From CAZONU01 sp965370045 (GTDB lineage: Bacteria > Planctomycetota > SZUA-567 > JAKLDR01): a DNA stretch of 40,971 bases. Both the position numbers and the translations under genes were made by a program. Location: positions 1 to 40,971 of the forward strand of contig CBDUSI010000029.1 in the NCBI GenBank assembly GCA_965370045.1, in the 5' to 3' direction. Position 1 is the stretch's first letter, and every line of letters begins with the position of its first letter. Positions 1 through 7,773 of the stretch are shown one piece after another. A model generated the notes under the pieces. That model was not told the DNA's origin, did no database searches, and worked only from the letters and a program-made list of their open reading frames with translations.

Positions 1-13
1 TTTTACAAGCCCA

Positions 14-265
14 TCAACCCCTCAAAGTGGTCCCCTTTTGCAGGCCCCCCACCATGATGGCGGTGATGTCCGCGACGATGTTCTTCAGGCACTCGCGGGC
101 AAGGTCATCCACTTCCTTCTTCGAAATCTCCTTGGCGGGCGCGCTCTTGACCTTCAACGCCTCAGGCTTCTTCACGGGTGGAGTCCTGGGCTCGGAGTCG
201 CCACACCCGGCCAGCAGGAGGACGAGCGCCAGAAGAAGCAGCGGGGTTGCAGTCAATCTGCTCAC
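14..265 (-). CDS. small lipoprotein of unknown function
   Basis: An 83-residue protein starting at a GTG whose bases overlap the TGA stop of the UroD-like gene (GTGA), so it is probably translationally coupled to it. The N-terminus is a lipoprotein signal: a short basic start, a Leu-rich core and the lipobox LLAGC with Cys at residue 21. After cleavage a Pro/Lys-rich linker leads to a predicted helix (around residues 50-72, motif ECLKNIVADITAIMVGG). That helix loosely resembles the helices that begin each repeat of the duplicated lipoprotein two genes upstream (SLKDIVAGVSALKDK, ALKGMVADMAAIKDK). I infer a truncated or minimal relative of that lipoprotein. The molecular role is unknown. The stop is at 14-16, so the gene is complete in this window. 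Confidence 0.6.
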   Translation of the reverse strand: MSRLTATPLLLLALVLLLAGCGDSEPRTPPVKKPEALKVKSAPAKEISKKEVDDLARECLKNIVADITAIMVGGLQKGTTLRG

Positions 266-1339
266 GACAGCTTCTTCCCGGTGGCGACCTCGTAAACGGC
301 CAGGGTGTTCTCCAGGGGCGTGTCCGGTTGAATGCAGTGCGCCGGCGCGAAAATGTATCCCCCGCCCGCGCCCATCACCCGAATGCGGTGCTCGGCCTCC
401 GCGCGGCAGGCTTCCGCGGTGCCATGCGGCAGCGTCTCCTGCGTCGAGACCAGCCCGCACCAGGTCATCCTCTCGCCGAAGTCGCGCTTCAAGCCCTCCG
501 CCTCCATGCCCTCCGGCTCCGGCTGGGCGGCGTCGTGGACGTCCAGGCCCATCTCGATGAAGACCGGGTACAAGTCGCGCACCGAGCCGCAGGAGTGCAT
601 CACGCAAGCCGCGCCGTGCTCGTGGGCCAGGTCGATGAACTTCGCGAGGCGCGGCACGAAGAACTCCCGGAACTTCCCCGGCGGGAAGAGCGGCCCCAGC
701 TGGGTGCCGCAGTCCTCGCCGATCTGCAGGACGTCGACCTCGCCCGCGGCGGCCCCCAGCGCACGCCGGCAGTACTCGTAGAAGAAACTGACGCGCTTGT
801 CGATAATCGCGATGCCCACCTCGTCGTCGGTCATCACGTCGCAGAGCACCCGGTCCATGCCCCGGCCGCGCGCGCCGACGCCGTTGACGATGTCGGGCAT
901 TCCCGAGCTCCCGACAACCCTCACGTAGTCCCCCGCCCGCCGGCACTTATCGGCGAGGCCCGAGAGATCGTAGTCGTCCACGCTGGGCCAGGAATAGCTC
1001 TCCACCTGGTCCATGGTCTCGATTGCCGCCAGCGGCAGATGTATCGGCTCCTCGTAAGTGGCGAACTCGTTCCTGGCCAGGCGGTAGCCGGTGCCCCACA
1101 TGTCAACCTGGTCGCAGCCGGCGGGGACGGGCGGGAGCTCCCCCCGCCAGGGGGGCGTTCACGGTCCGGAAGTCGCACTCCAGCGCCCGGAGCACGTCGC
1201 GCGAGCCGGTGCGGCGCTCGAAGTGGTCCTCCAACTGAGCGCGCACCTCGGGGGTGAGGTGCACCTGGATGGGCGGGCGGTCGGGCTGCCGGTGACTCAG
1301 CGCCAGCTTGAATCTCTCGCGGGGTGAGAGCGCGCTCAT
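262..1339 (-). pseudogene. uroporphyrinogen decarboxylase-family protein, interrupted by a frameshift
   Basis: Two overlapping reading frames together make a full-length (about 358 residues) UroD-superfamily protein. The first frame starts at ATG 1339 (MSALSPRERFKLALSHRQPD) and runs to about 1150. The rest continues in another frame from about 1145 to the TGA at 262, with typical motifs (MHSCGSVRDLYPVFIEMG, HCIQPDTPLENTLAVYE). Removing a single G from one of two six-base homopolymers at 1140-1145 or 1150-1155 joins the frames as VNAPLAGELPPVPAG, so this is either a recent mutation or an assembly error. Family members include haem-pathway decarboxylases and corrinoid methyltransferases. Sequences ending like this one are usually catabolic methyltransferase-like proteins, not true HemE, but the substrate cannot be read here. 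The start overlaps the upstream lipoprotein stop (ATGA). Confidence 0.75.
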
Positions 1340-2241
1340 TTGCGCTCCCGGCCACCGTACTTGCGATCGAGTTTCCCAAGCGGGGCGAGGTTCTTCCCTA
1401 TAATCGCCCGGATTTCTTTGGCGAAGCCCTGATTGCCGTCTTTGGCAACGCCTACGGACACGTGAACTTCGAGTCCAAGCTCGGGGAATCCGTATTCCCC
1501 GCATCGCTGTCCCATGTCCGGGCTGATCCAGACTTGGACAAAACAGCCGTTGGGCCCGAACTTCGGCGGAGTCCATTTGCCCTTGGCCCCGCTGCCCGGG
1601 GTGCAGTTGTGGGAGTACGTGAAGGTAGAAGGCACTTTCAAACGGTCGTCATGCCACTTCGAAAGTTCGGGATACTTGTCCTTGATGGCGGCCATGTCGG
1701 CGACCATTCCCTTGAGGGCTTTGCCGGCTGCTTTATCTGCTTGGCGCAAAGGCTCCAGCTTTCCTTCTATGATGCCGCGAATCCGGCCGGCCAGGGCCTT
1801 GTTGCCTTTCTTTCCCACGGACACGCTGACATGAACCCTTATCCCGATGCTCGCGAAATCGTGCTCGGCGGGACTCTGGTGGTCGGCAGCGACGTGGACG
1901 AATATCCCATTGGGGCCGAACACCACTTCGCGCCTGCGCGGGTCGCCGGGCCTCACCACTTTGCAGTCGTGGACGTAATAGATGAGGTAACTCTTGGCAA
2001 GAACCGTCGCGTTCCAATCAGCGAGTTCGGGATGCTTGTCCTTGAGAGCGGAAACGCCGGCAACGATGTCCTTGAGGCTTCGGCTGACCAGGGGATTGGG
2101 TCTCAGCCAAGTGTAGTCGGTCTCCTCCGCGGGTCCGCCCGCGGAGGGGGCGACTGGGGCAGGCTTCGGCGCGGGCGCTCTGCATCCGGCGGTGAGCAGC
2201 GCCGTTAGTACCATCCCCACGAATAGCGGCCACTTGTTCAC
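1336..2241 (-). CDS. lipoprotein with two tandem copies of an unknown domain
   Basis: A 301-residue exported protein with lipobox LLTAGC (Cys about residue 20) and a Pro/Ala linker. The mature part is two repeats of about 110 residues. Each begins with a helix (SLKDIVAGVSALKDKHPEL, then ALKGMVADMAAIKDKYPEL), followed by a short variable stretch ending in a Cys (HDC, HNC). Next comes FGPNG-x-FV-x-V, then an IRVHVSVSVGKKGN / LEVHVSVGVAKDGN strand pair, and finally a helix (GRIRGIIEGKLEPL / KEIRAIIGKNLAPL). This is a clear internal duplication. I do not recognise the domain. It sits between rph (18 bp upstream) and the UroD-like gene (4-bp overlap). A surface or periplasmic location follows from the lipobox; a function cannot be assigned. 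Confidence 0.75.
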   Translation of the reverse strand: MNKWPLFVGMVLTALLTAGCRAPAPKPAPVAPSAGGPAEETDYTWLRPNPLVSRSLKDIVAGVSALKDKHPELADWNATVLAKSYLIYYVHDCKVVRPGDPRRREVVFGPNGIFVHVAADHQSPAEHDFASIGIRVHVSVSVGKKGNKALAGRIRGIIEGKLEPLRQADKAAGKALKGMVADMAAIKDKYPELSKWHDDRLKVPSTFTYSHNCTPGSGAKGKWTPPKFGPNGCFVQVWISPDMGQRCGEYGFPELGLEVHVSVGVAKDGNQGFAKEIRAIIGKNLAPLGKLDRKYGGRERK

Positions 2242-2259
2242 GCCGTCCTCCGAAACAGC

Positions 2260-2988
2260 CTAGAGTCCGGCCTCGGCCAGGAGCTCCTCACCCAGGGCGG
2301 CCCTCTGGATCGCGAATATTTTGTCTATCCCCGAGCGGGCCAGCTCCAGCATCTCGGCGAGCTGCTCGGTGCTGAAGGCGGTCTTCTCGCCGGTGCCCTG
2401 GAGTTCCACGAACCCGCCGCCCGAGATCATCACCACGTTCATGTCCACCTCGGCGCCCTTGTCCTCCTCGTAGCAGAGGTCCAGCACCGGCTTGCCGTGG
2501 ACCAGCCCCACGCTGACCGCCCCGACCAGGCCGTTCAGGGGCACGCCGGGGATCAGCTTCTTGCGCTTCATCCAGACCAGGGCCTCGACCAGCGTCACGC
2601 TGGCCCCGCTGATCGCCGCGGTGCGGGTGCCCCCGTCGGCGTCCAGGACGTCGCAGTCGATGGCTACGGTGCGCTCGCCCAGGTACCCGACCTGGACCGC
2701 GGCGCGCATGGCCCGGCCGACCAGGCGGGATATCTCCAGGCCGCGCCCGTCGGGCCGGCTGCGGCGCGAGTCGCGCACCCGGCGGTCCTGCGTCGAGCGC
2801 GGCAGCATGTCGTACTCGGCGGTGACCCAGCCGCCGCCCGAGCCGGCCAGGAAGCCGGGGACGTCGTGCAGCACGCTGGCGGTGACCAGCACCCGGGTGC
2901 GGCCGGCCTCGACCAACGCCGAGCCCTCCGCCCAGGCGCTGGCGCCCCGGGTTATCTTCCAGTCGCGAAGCTCGTCGGATGCGGACAT
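2260..2988 (-). CDS. rph: ribonuclease PH
   Basis: A 242-residue phosphorolytic 3'-5' exoribonuclease, normal length for the family, that trims the 3' ends of tRNA precursors using inorganic phosphate. Diagnostic motifs are the N-terminal EGSALVEAGRTRVLVTASV, the RRSRPDGRGLEISRLVGRAM block that contributes to RNA and phosphate binding, and IDCDVLDADGGTRTAAISGA, which in this family helps form the phosphate/catalytic site. The C-terminus has the usual VELQGTGEKTAFS segment. It starts only 7 bp after the stop of the HD-GYP regulator gene, so the two are probably co-transcribed. Cytoplasmic; expected to act as a hexamer by family knowledge. Assignment is firm. Confidence 0.96.
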   Translation of the reverse strand: MSASDELRDWKITRGASAWAEGSALVEAGRTRVLVTASVLHDVPGFLAGSGGGWVTAEYDMLPRSTQDRRVRDSRRSRPDGRGLEISRLVGRAMRAAVQVGYLGERTVAIDCDVLDADGGTRTAAISGASVTLVEALVWMKRKKLIPGVPLNGLVGAVSVGLVHGKPVLDLCYEEDKGAEVDMNVVMISGGGFVELQGTGEKTAFSTEQLAEMLELARSGIDKIFAIQRAALGEELLAEAGL

Positions 2989-2995
2989 GATCCGC

Positions 2996-4033
2996 TCAGG
3001 GGGTCCCCGCGGCGGCGGCCGCGGCGGCGGCCTCCTCGCCTTCGATAATCTTGACGAAAATCCCGACGATGCGCGGGTCGAACTGGCTGCCGGCGCAGCG
3101 CTTCAGCTCGCGCAGGGCCTCCTTCTTGCTCATGGGATCGTGGTAGGACCGCTGGCTGGTCATGGCGTCGTAAGCGTCGGCCACCTGCAGAATGCGCGCG
3201 CCCAGGGGAATCTCCTCGCCCCTGAGCCCGCTGGGATAGCCGTGGCCGTTGTAGTATTCATGGTGGTGGCGGATGTCGGCGATGATGCTGTTGAGCTCCT
3301 CGATGGGCTCGAGAATCGTGGCGGCGATCACCGGGTGGCGCTTGACCGCGTCGAACTCCTTGTCGGTGAGGTGCCCGACCTTGTTGAGCACGCCCTCCTT
3401 GACGCCGATCTTGCCGAAGTCGTGGAGAATGCCGGCCACCTGGATGAGGTCCACCTCCTCGGGGCTGTAACCCATGGCCTTGGCGATCTTGCGCGCGAAC
3501 TTGGCCACGTTCTCGGAGTGGAACTTGGTGTAGGGGTCCTTGGCTTCCAGCACCTTGGCCATTACTTGTAAGACGTTCAGGAACAGCCGGTTGTTCCTGC
3601 GGTTCAGGCGCCGGAGCTCCTCCTCGAGGTAGAAACGCGTCAGGATCTTCTCAACTTTCAGAAACAGGATGTCGCTGTCAAAGGGCTTGACGATGTAGTC
3701 GTCGGCGCCTTTTTCCAGAAGTTGCCGCTGGCTCTCGCGCTCGCTGCGCGCGGTGACCACCACCACGGGAATGTGGTAGTTCTTCTTGATCTTGTGGAGA
3801 ATCTCCTCGCCGCTGGCGCCGGGGAGCATGAGGTCCAGGAGCACCAGGCTGAACGACTGCCCCGAGCTGCGCGCCTGGGCCAGGCGCTTGAGGGCCTCCT
3901 CGCCGGTGGTCACCCCGTCCACGCGGGTGAAGCCCTCGAACTCGAACTTGCGGGCCATCAGGTTGAGGGCGTCCTCCTCGTCCTCGACGAGGAGCATGCG
4001 CATGCGCCTGAGTTCCTGTTCGACGTCCGGCAC
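2996..4033 (-). CDS. response regulator with HD-GYP c-di-GMP phosphodiesterase domain
   Basis: A 345-residue RpfG-type regulator. The receiver domain (about residues 11-130) has the acidic pocket VEDEED, phospho-acceptor Asp67 in LLDLMLPG, a Thr in VVVTAR and Lys in VKPFD. A linker helix leads to an HD-GYP domain (about 150-330) with HD at 204-205 (GILHDFGKIG), HHE at 257-259 and GYP at 265-267, all ligand positions intact. Active hydrolysis of cyclic di-GMP is therefore expected. The C-terminus ends in a run of alanines. The start is GTG preceded by GGGAGG at 9 bp. No cognate histidine kinase is adjacent; the only cyclase in the window is the GGDEF gene near 26 kb. It lies 44 bp downstream of the HEAT-like genes and 7 bp upstream of rph. 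Confidence 0.93.
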   Translation of the reverse strand: MPDVEQELRRMRMLLVEDEEDALNLMARKFEFEGFTRVDGVTTGEEALKRLAQARSSGQSFSLVLLDLMLPGASGEEILHKIKKNYHIPVVVVTARSERESQRQLLEKGADDYIVKPFDSDILFLKVEKILTRFYLEEELRRLNRRNNRLFLNVLQVMAKVLEAKDPYTKFHSENVAKFARKIAKAMGYSPEEVDLIQVAGILHDFGKIGVKEGVLNKVGHLTDKEFDAVKRHPVIAATILEPIEELNSIIADIRHHHEYYNGHGYPSGLRGEEIPLGARILQVADAYDAMTSQRSYHDPMSKKEALRELKRCAGSQFDPRIVGIFVKIIEGEEAAAAAAAAGTP

Positions 4034-4077
4034 AGTGTCAAGCCTCCCTAACTGGTGCTATGGCCCCGGAACCTCCC

Positions 4078-4728
4078 TTACTCCTTCTTGCTTTTCTTCT
4101 TCGTCTCGGCCTCTTCCTTGAAGATCGGGTGATCGAGGGCGGCCTGGAGGTTGGCTTTGGCTTTCTTGTCCTTCGTCTTGGCCAGTTCAAGCTCCAGCCG
4201 CTTCTTAGCCAGCGCCCGGCCATGCCCTCCTTGCTCGTAGATGTCCTGGATACAGAGAGTCAGGAGCATGTGTTTCAGATAGCTATCTTCCACTCCGGCC
4301 TTTTTGGGATCTGTCGCCTTGAGTTCCGCGAGCAAGTGCGGAACGGCTGGCATCCCGATACACTTCAAGACACCATAAACAGGGTGCTTAAGCGACAAGG
4401 GCCGCTTCTTCTCCTCCTTTCGCCGCGTATTCGGATTGTAGCTGATCCGCGCGACTATGATCGGTGTTATTGACTTAGCTCGCAGCGCACCGGCAATCTT
4501 CAAACAGCGGAGCAACTCGTCCTTTCGCTTGGCATCCTTCCACAACTCCGCATCGTCCAACTTCTGCTTGAGCAGCTTCTCCTGCTCCGCGTACTGATCC
4601 GAAAGGATCATCTTGTCCTTGGGGCCATCGGCCGCGGCCGCCCGCGCAACACGCCAGCAGCACATCATTCCGGCCAGAACCGCAAGCGCCACCGCGCTAC
4701 GGCACAATCTCGAAGCCAGGTTCATCAT
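4078..4728 (-). CDS. exported HEAT-like paralogue 1
   Basis: Start chosen at ATG 4728, which has AGGAGG 11 bp upstream; an in-frame GTG at 4740 overlaps that ribosome site and is unlikely. The protein (about 216 residues) has a Sec-type signal peptide (LCRSAVALAVLAGMMCC...ARA). A Lys-rich, helical body follows, with motifs such as LLRCLKIAGALRAKSITPIIV and VLKCIGMPAVPHLLAELKA that look like HEAT-type helix pairs. It ends in a Lys/Glu-rich tail. It is a diverged paralogue of the two genes upstream, which share the pattern 'LL..LR..EA...L' then '...V.A..IG.PA'. It is last of the three. Function unknown; likely a periplasmic scaffold by inference from HEAT folds. Confidence 0.65.
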   Translation of the reverse strand: MMNLASRLCRSAVALAVLAGMMCCWRVARAAAADGPKDKMILSDQYAEQEKLLKQKLDDAELWKDAKRKDELLRCLKIAGALRAKSITPIIVARISYNPNTRRKEEKKRPLSLKHPVYGVLKCIGMPAVPHLLAELKATDPKKAGVEDSYLKHMLLTLCIQDIYEQGGHGRALAKKRLELELAKTKDKKAKANLQAALDHPIFKEEAETKKKSKKE

Positions 4729-4730
4729 CC

Positions 4731-4859
4731 TTTTTCGCACCTCCTCTTATCGGGACCATTAAGGTTCCGTGCCAACCGTTATATGGTCTTTGCCAATATC
4801 GTTCTCGTCCTTCTCTTTGACATCTCCAGTTGTCCTTTCCCACTTGCCGGCAGCATTCT
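4731..4859. repeat. segmental direct repeat, copy 1 (gene 3' end, spacer and next RBS)
   Basis: This segment matches 6101-6229 at a constant offset of 1370 bp. The core 4771-4859 differs at one base (4793); the outer part 4731-4770, covering the stop codon, spacer and AGGAGG ribosome site of the next gene, is more diverged. It encodes the same C-terminal tail (AGKWERTTGDVKEKDEND) in two otherwise unrelated genes. Confidence 0.9.
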
Positions 4860-5469
4860 CGGCTTTCTTTTCCCGCTTGCCCTCTTTCGGCTTGGGCCCA
4901 TACTTCTCCGGGAAGCGTAGTGGCCTGACCAAACGCTTAATGTCTTTGACGTCCTTCAAAGACCCTTTGTCGATCTCCTTCCAAGTAGCCTCGACGCCCA
5001 CGATATCAATCAGCACATAGACAAGGAGTCTCCTCTGGGGGGGGGATGAGGCTTTCTTTAAGTGCTTTATTATCGAGCTCTTCGCCGGCAAGCCGATGGC
5101 TGTCAAGACTCCCATTGCCAGGCAACTTTCCTCTGTCGGCCGCAAAGAACCGCCCCACGGAGGATGGTCGGGATCATAATAGTCGATGTTTTTGCACAGA
5201 AGGTCCGCGGCCTCGATGGCCCGGAATTCCTTCAGGAGCCCGAGGAGGTCTTTGATCAGCTTGTGATCCTGGGCCTTTCGCTTCTTGACAAATTCCCTGG
5301 CGAGCCCAGCCTTGGCCGCCTTTATGATTGCCTGCCGGCGCTGGATTTCGGCGGCGATGGCCTTCTTGCGCTTCGCAGCATCCTTGGCGGCGACGCTTGG
5401 CTCGGCCGCTCGAGTGCATGACGCGAGAGCCAGAAGGAACACAACGCACAAATGCACCAATAACTTCAT
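4759..5469 (-). CDS. HEAT-like lipoprotein paralogue 2 with a transplanted C-terminal tail
   Basis: A 236-residue predicted lipoprotein: signal LLVHLCVVFLLALASC with lipobox LASC. The body is helical and HEAT-like (IKDLLGLLKEFRAIEAADLL, then MGVLTAIGLPAKSSIIKHL), homologous in layout to the genes on either side. The last 32 residues (from NAAGKWERTTGDVKEKDEND on) are almost identical to the C-terminus of the unrelated 547-residue exported protein encoded at 6129-7772. Apart from the recognition of that copied tail, nothing assigns a function. The start ATG overlaps the TAA of the upstream paralogue by one base (TAATG), so translation is likely coupled. Confidence 0.68.
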   Translation of the reverse strand: MKLLVHLCVVFLLALASCTRAAEPSVAAKDAAKRKKAIAAEIQRRQAIIKAAKAGLAREFVKKRKAQDHKLIKDLLGLLKEFRAIEAADLLCKNIDYYDPDHPPWGGSLRPTEESCLAMGVLTAIGLPAKSSIIKHLKKASSPPQRRLLVYVLIDIVGVEATWKEIDKGSLKDVKDIKRLVRPLRFPEKYGPKPKEGKREKKAENAAGKWERTTGDVKEKDENDIGKDHITVGTEP

Positions 5470-6101
5470 TAATCAGTCTCCCTCTCGTCCTTCTTTGGCT
5501 TCTCCTTTGCTTTTTCGGGCTGGAAGTACTTGAGCGCCGCCTCGAAGTTTGCCTTTGCTCCTTTGGGCAGCTTGGTCTTCAGCTTGGCATTGAGCAGCAA
5601 AGTGCAAGTCTCTTTGCCCCACACTCCTTTCATGACCTTCAGATAGAGGGGCAACTTCTTTTTCGTGGATGCAGGCAGATATTTCGTCCATATCGCTTTG
5701 GCTGAAGGATTCCCGATCTTTACCAGCGCCTCAACGCAGGGCAAGCCATCATACTCAGTTAGATCCAGAACGGGTGTTGCGGTCTTGATACTGATATGCT
5801 CAACCAGGAATTCCACCGCTTCGGTTGCTCGCAATTCTCCAAGCAGCTCAATCGCACATTCTTTCTTTCCAAACGCGGCATCAATATCCTTCGCCTCACG
5901 TGCTATCTTGAGCACAGCGGAAATCAATTTCTGTCTGCGCTTGACGGCTTGTCCGATTGCGCCTTGCCTCTCCAGGGGTTTCTTGGAAGACAGTTTCTTC
6001 GCGATTTCCGCCGTCGTGGTCTCAGCCCCTACAGCAACGCTCTGAACCGAAACCATGATAGCCACACCAACGGCGAGTAGAGCAATCTTTTTCATCTTCA
6101 T
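5469..6101 (-). CDS. exported HEAT-like paralogue 3
   Basis: Start chosen at ATG 6101, with AGGAGG 8 bp upstream. The roughly 210-residue product has a signal peptide (MKMKKIALLAVGVAIMVSVQ, then SVAVGA) and helical repeats. The motif CAIELLGELRATEAVEFLVEH and then CVEALVKIGNPSAKAIW are the best HEAT-like matches among the three paralogues. The C-terminus is Lys/Glu-rich. Gene order, size and motif order shared with the two downstream genes indicate tandem duplication followed by strong divergence. It follows the 547-residue exported protein gene by 27 bp. Export and a scaffold role are inferred; no enzyme motif is seen. Confidence 0.68.
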   Translation of the reverse strand: MKMKKIALLAVGVAIMVSVQSVAVGAETTTAEIAKKLSSKKPLERQGAIGQAVKRRQKLISAVLKIAREAKDIDAAFGKKECAIELLGELRATEAVEFLVEHISIKTATPVLDLTEYDGLPCVEALVKIGNPSAKAIWTKYLPASTKKKLPLYLKVMKGVWGKETCTLLLNAKLKTKLPKGAKANFEAALKYFQPEKAKEKPKKDERETD

Positions 6102-6229
6102 CTTTCGCACCTCCTACTGTCCGGACCATTAGGGTCCTGTGCCAACCGTTATATGGTCTTTGTCAATATCGTTCTCGTCCTTCTCTTTGACATCTCCAGT
6201 TGTCCTTTCCCACTTGCCGGCAGCATTCT
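6101..6229. repeat. segmental direct repeat, copy 2
   Basis: Partner of 4731-4859. It spans the 3' end and stop of the 547-residue gene, the spacer, and the ribosome site and start of the first HEAT-like paralogue. The identical gene-junction architecture in both copies suggests that a junction-spanning segment was copied when the cluster expanded. Confidence 0.9.
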
Positions 6230-7772
6230 TCTTCAGGGTATGTCTAAGGTGCCAATCGAACTTCCGTGAACAGCGAGTTCCATCAATTTTTGGCGCATTT
6301 CGGGTTCCCCCCGATGGTTTCGTGTCGTCGAAACGAACTCTAAAAAACTCCCGGAAATTGGCACGCATCATGAGCAAGTCCGCTATTGCCCTAAGTGGGG
6401 GTCCGGGACCATCCACTGCAAAAAGGTGACCGCTGCTATTTGGAGTGTTGGTCTCGCCGTGGTCAGATAGATCATCATTGACCGAGTCATCCCTGGCGGG
6501 AAAGGACCTCGTGCTGATAGGTCTTACGGTGTTCCCCGTCTTAAGCCAAGCCTTGCCTTCGGCCTGCCTGGCGTTATCGAACTTAACGAATCCCGTCTTT
6601 GTTCTGGCAGTTCCTACCCCTACAGGAAGCGCCTTGAATTTGAATGCTATGACATTGCGAATTCCAAAAGTGTTTGAAGGCGCAGCCAAGCCAACTTTGC
6701 CGCCAAGGTCGTCAATGACATCTTTCGTCGGCTTCCCGATATCCTTCCAAAGCTTATCGCTCCTGTCATGCTTCGCTTCCACGAAAGTAACCCAAACGAA
6801 TGTCACTTTGGCCTTGTCGAGCTCTATGCGTCCATACCTTAGCGTGATTTCCTCACCGTCGATACTCGTGCTCGGCACAAGCCCCTCAAGCCACATGGTC
6901 ACGGGCCATTTCTTGATCTTCCTGATGTTGAACTTTCGCCGCCTGTCTTCTTTCCTCTTGTCAGAGCTTTCCCAGGTGCGGACCCGCTTTCTATCGCCGG
7001 TGATGGAAAGCAGCAATGTTCCCCTAAGATCAGCTGGTTCGGGCTTGTTGATAACAAGCCTTATCAAGTCTTTTTCTCCCGGTACGTCAGTGTCCTTGGG
7101 ATCAGAGTCAGTCTTCCCATCGCTGTCGGTGTCATTAAGATTGGCAATCGTGAACGCGCCCCTGGTCTCTTCCTCATCTTCAGAAACCGGCCTTCTGCTC
7201 ATGAGCCCGTCATGAACTTCCAGATTGCACTTGAGCACCCCGACCAACGCTGCCCAGTGAGACTCAGGTGGGGGAGGCGGCTTCTCATCAGGAGGCAACG
7301 GCCCTATGAAGCCCCCACCGGCCGCTCGCATGATATTCCCCTCGCACGCGAGGGGGAACTTGCCCGCCGAAGCCTGTTTCTTCAAAACGGTGGCAGCAAC
7401 ACCTATCTTGTCCTTGGCTTCCGGGAGCGCGGAAGCATCGCTGCCATCACGAGCGATTATTATGTCCACGAAGCTGAGCTTGAAGGGGTTCCTTATGATC
7501 TGGTCCTTCCTGAACGGCTCAAACTCCCATTTGCCATCCGGCGGCAGGAACAACTTGGTGAGAGCCACCGTCTTGCCCATAACCTTTATTGAACCGGCTG
7601 GAACCCTTTCCCGCCTCCTGCTGTTGAGCTTCTCATCGAGTTTCACTTCGCCTTTGTTGGTCTTGACTTTGTGCCCCGCTTCTCCCGCCGAGGTCCGAGG
7701 CGGCACCTTCGCGAGGCACACCAGGCATAGAACCATTATGCCACACGACATTTTCGGTATCTTACGGGCCAT
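6129..7772 (-). CDS. large exported protein with Ca-binding-like Asp repeat
   Basis: Start set at ATG 7772, one base after the TAG of the TPR gene (TAGCATG); codons further upstream merely overlap that gene. The product (547 residues) has a signal peptide (KMSCGIMVLCLVCLAKV). A region around residue 200 carries NLNDTDSDGKTDSDPKD, a DxDxDG-type pattern typical of thrombospondin-3/dockerin-like calcium loops, leading into GEKDLIRLVINKPEPADLRG. Further on are beta-rich stretches (TMWLEGLVPSTSIDGEE, AFKFKALPVGVGTA) and a C-terminal region with DWHLRHTL and the KWERTTGDVKEKDEND tail shared with another gene. I know similar 'DTDGDG...LMKLV' segments from large exported proteins of planctomycete-like genomes, but not a function. 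Predicted extracellular or cell-surface. Confidence 0.65.
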   Translation of the reverse strand: MARKIPKMSCGIMVLCLVCLAKVPPRTSAGEAGHKVKTNKGEVKLDEKLNSRRRERVPAGSIKVMGKTVALTKLFLPPDGKWEFEPFRKDQIIRNPFKLSFVDIIIARDGSDASALPEAKDKIGVAATVLKKQASAGKFPLACEGNIMRAAGGGFIGPLPPDEKPPPPPESHWAALVGVLKCNLEVHDGLMSRRPVSEDEEETRGAFTIANLNDTDSDGKTDSDPKDTDVPGEKDLIRLVINKPEPADLRGTLLLSITGDRKRVRTWESSDKRKEDRRRKFNIRKIKKWPVTMWLEGLVPSTSIDGEEITLRYGRIELDKAKVTFVWVTFVEAKHDRSDKLWKDIGKPTKDVIDDLGGKVGLAAPSNTFGIRNVIAFKFKALPVGVGTARTKTGFVKFDNARQAEGKAWLKTGNTVRPISTRSFPARDDSVNDDLSDHGETNTPNSSGHLFAVDGPGPPLRAIADLLMMRANFREFFRVRFDDTKPSGGTRNAPKIDGTRCSRKFDWHLRHTLKKNAAGKWERTTGDVKEKDENDIDKDHITVGTGP

Positions 7773-7773
7773 G

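Noticed and set aside
3001..3040. GCGGCGGCC-type run as a regulatory repeat
   Set aside because: It is the coding sequence of the poly-alanine C-terminus of the HD-GYP protein.
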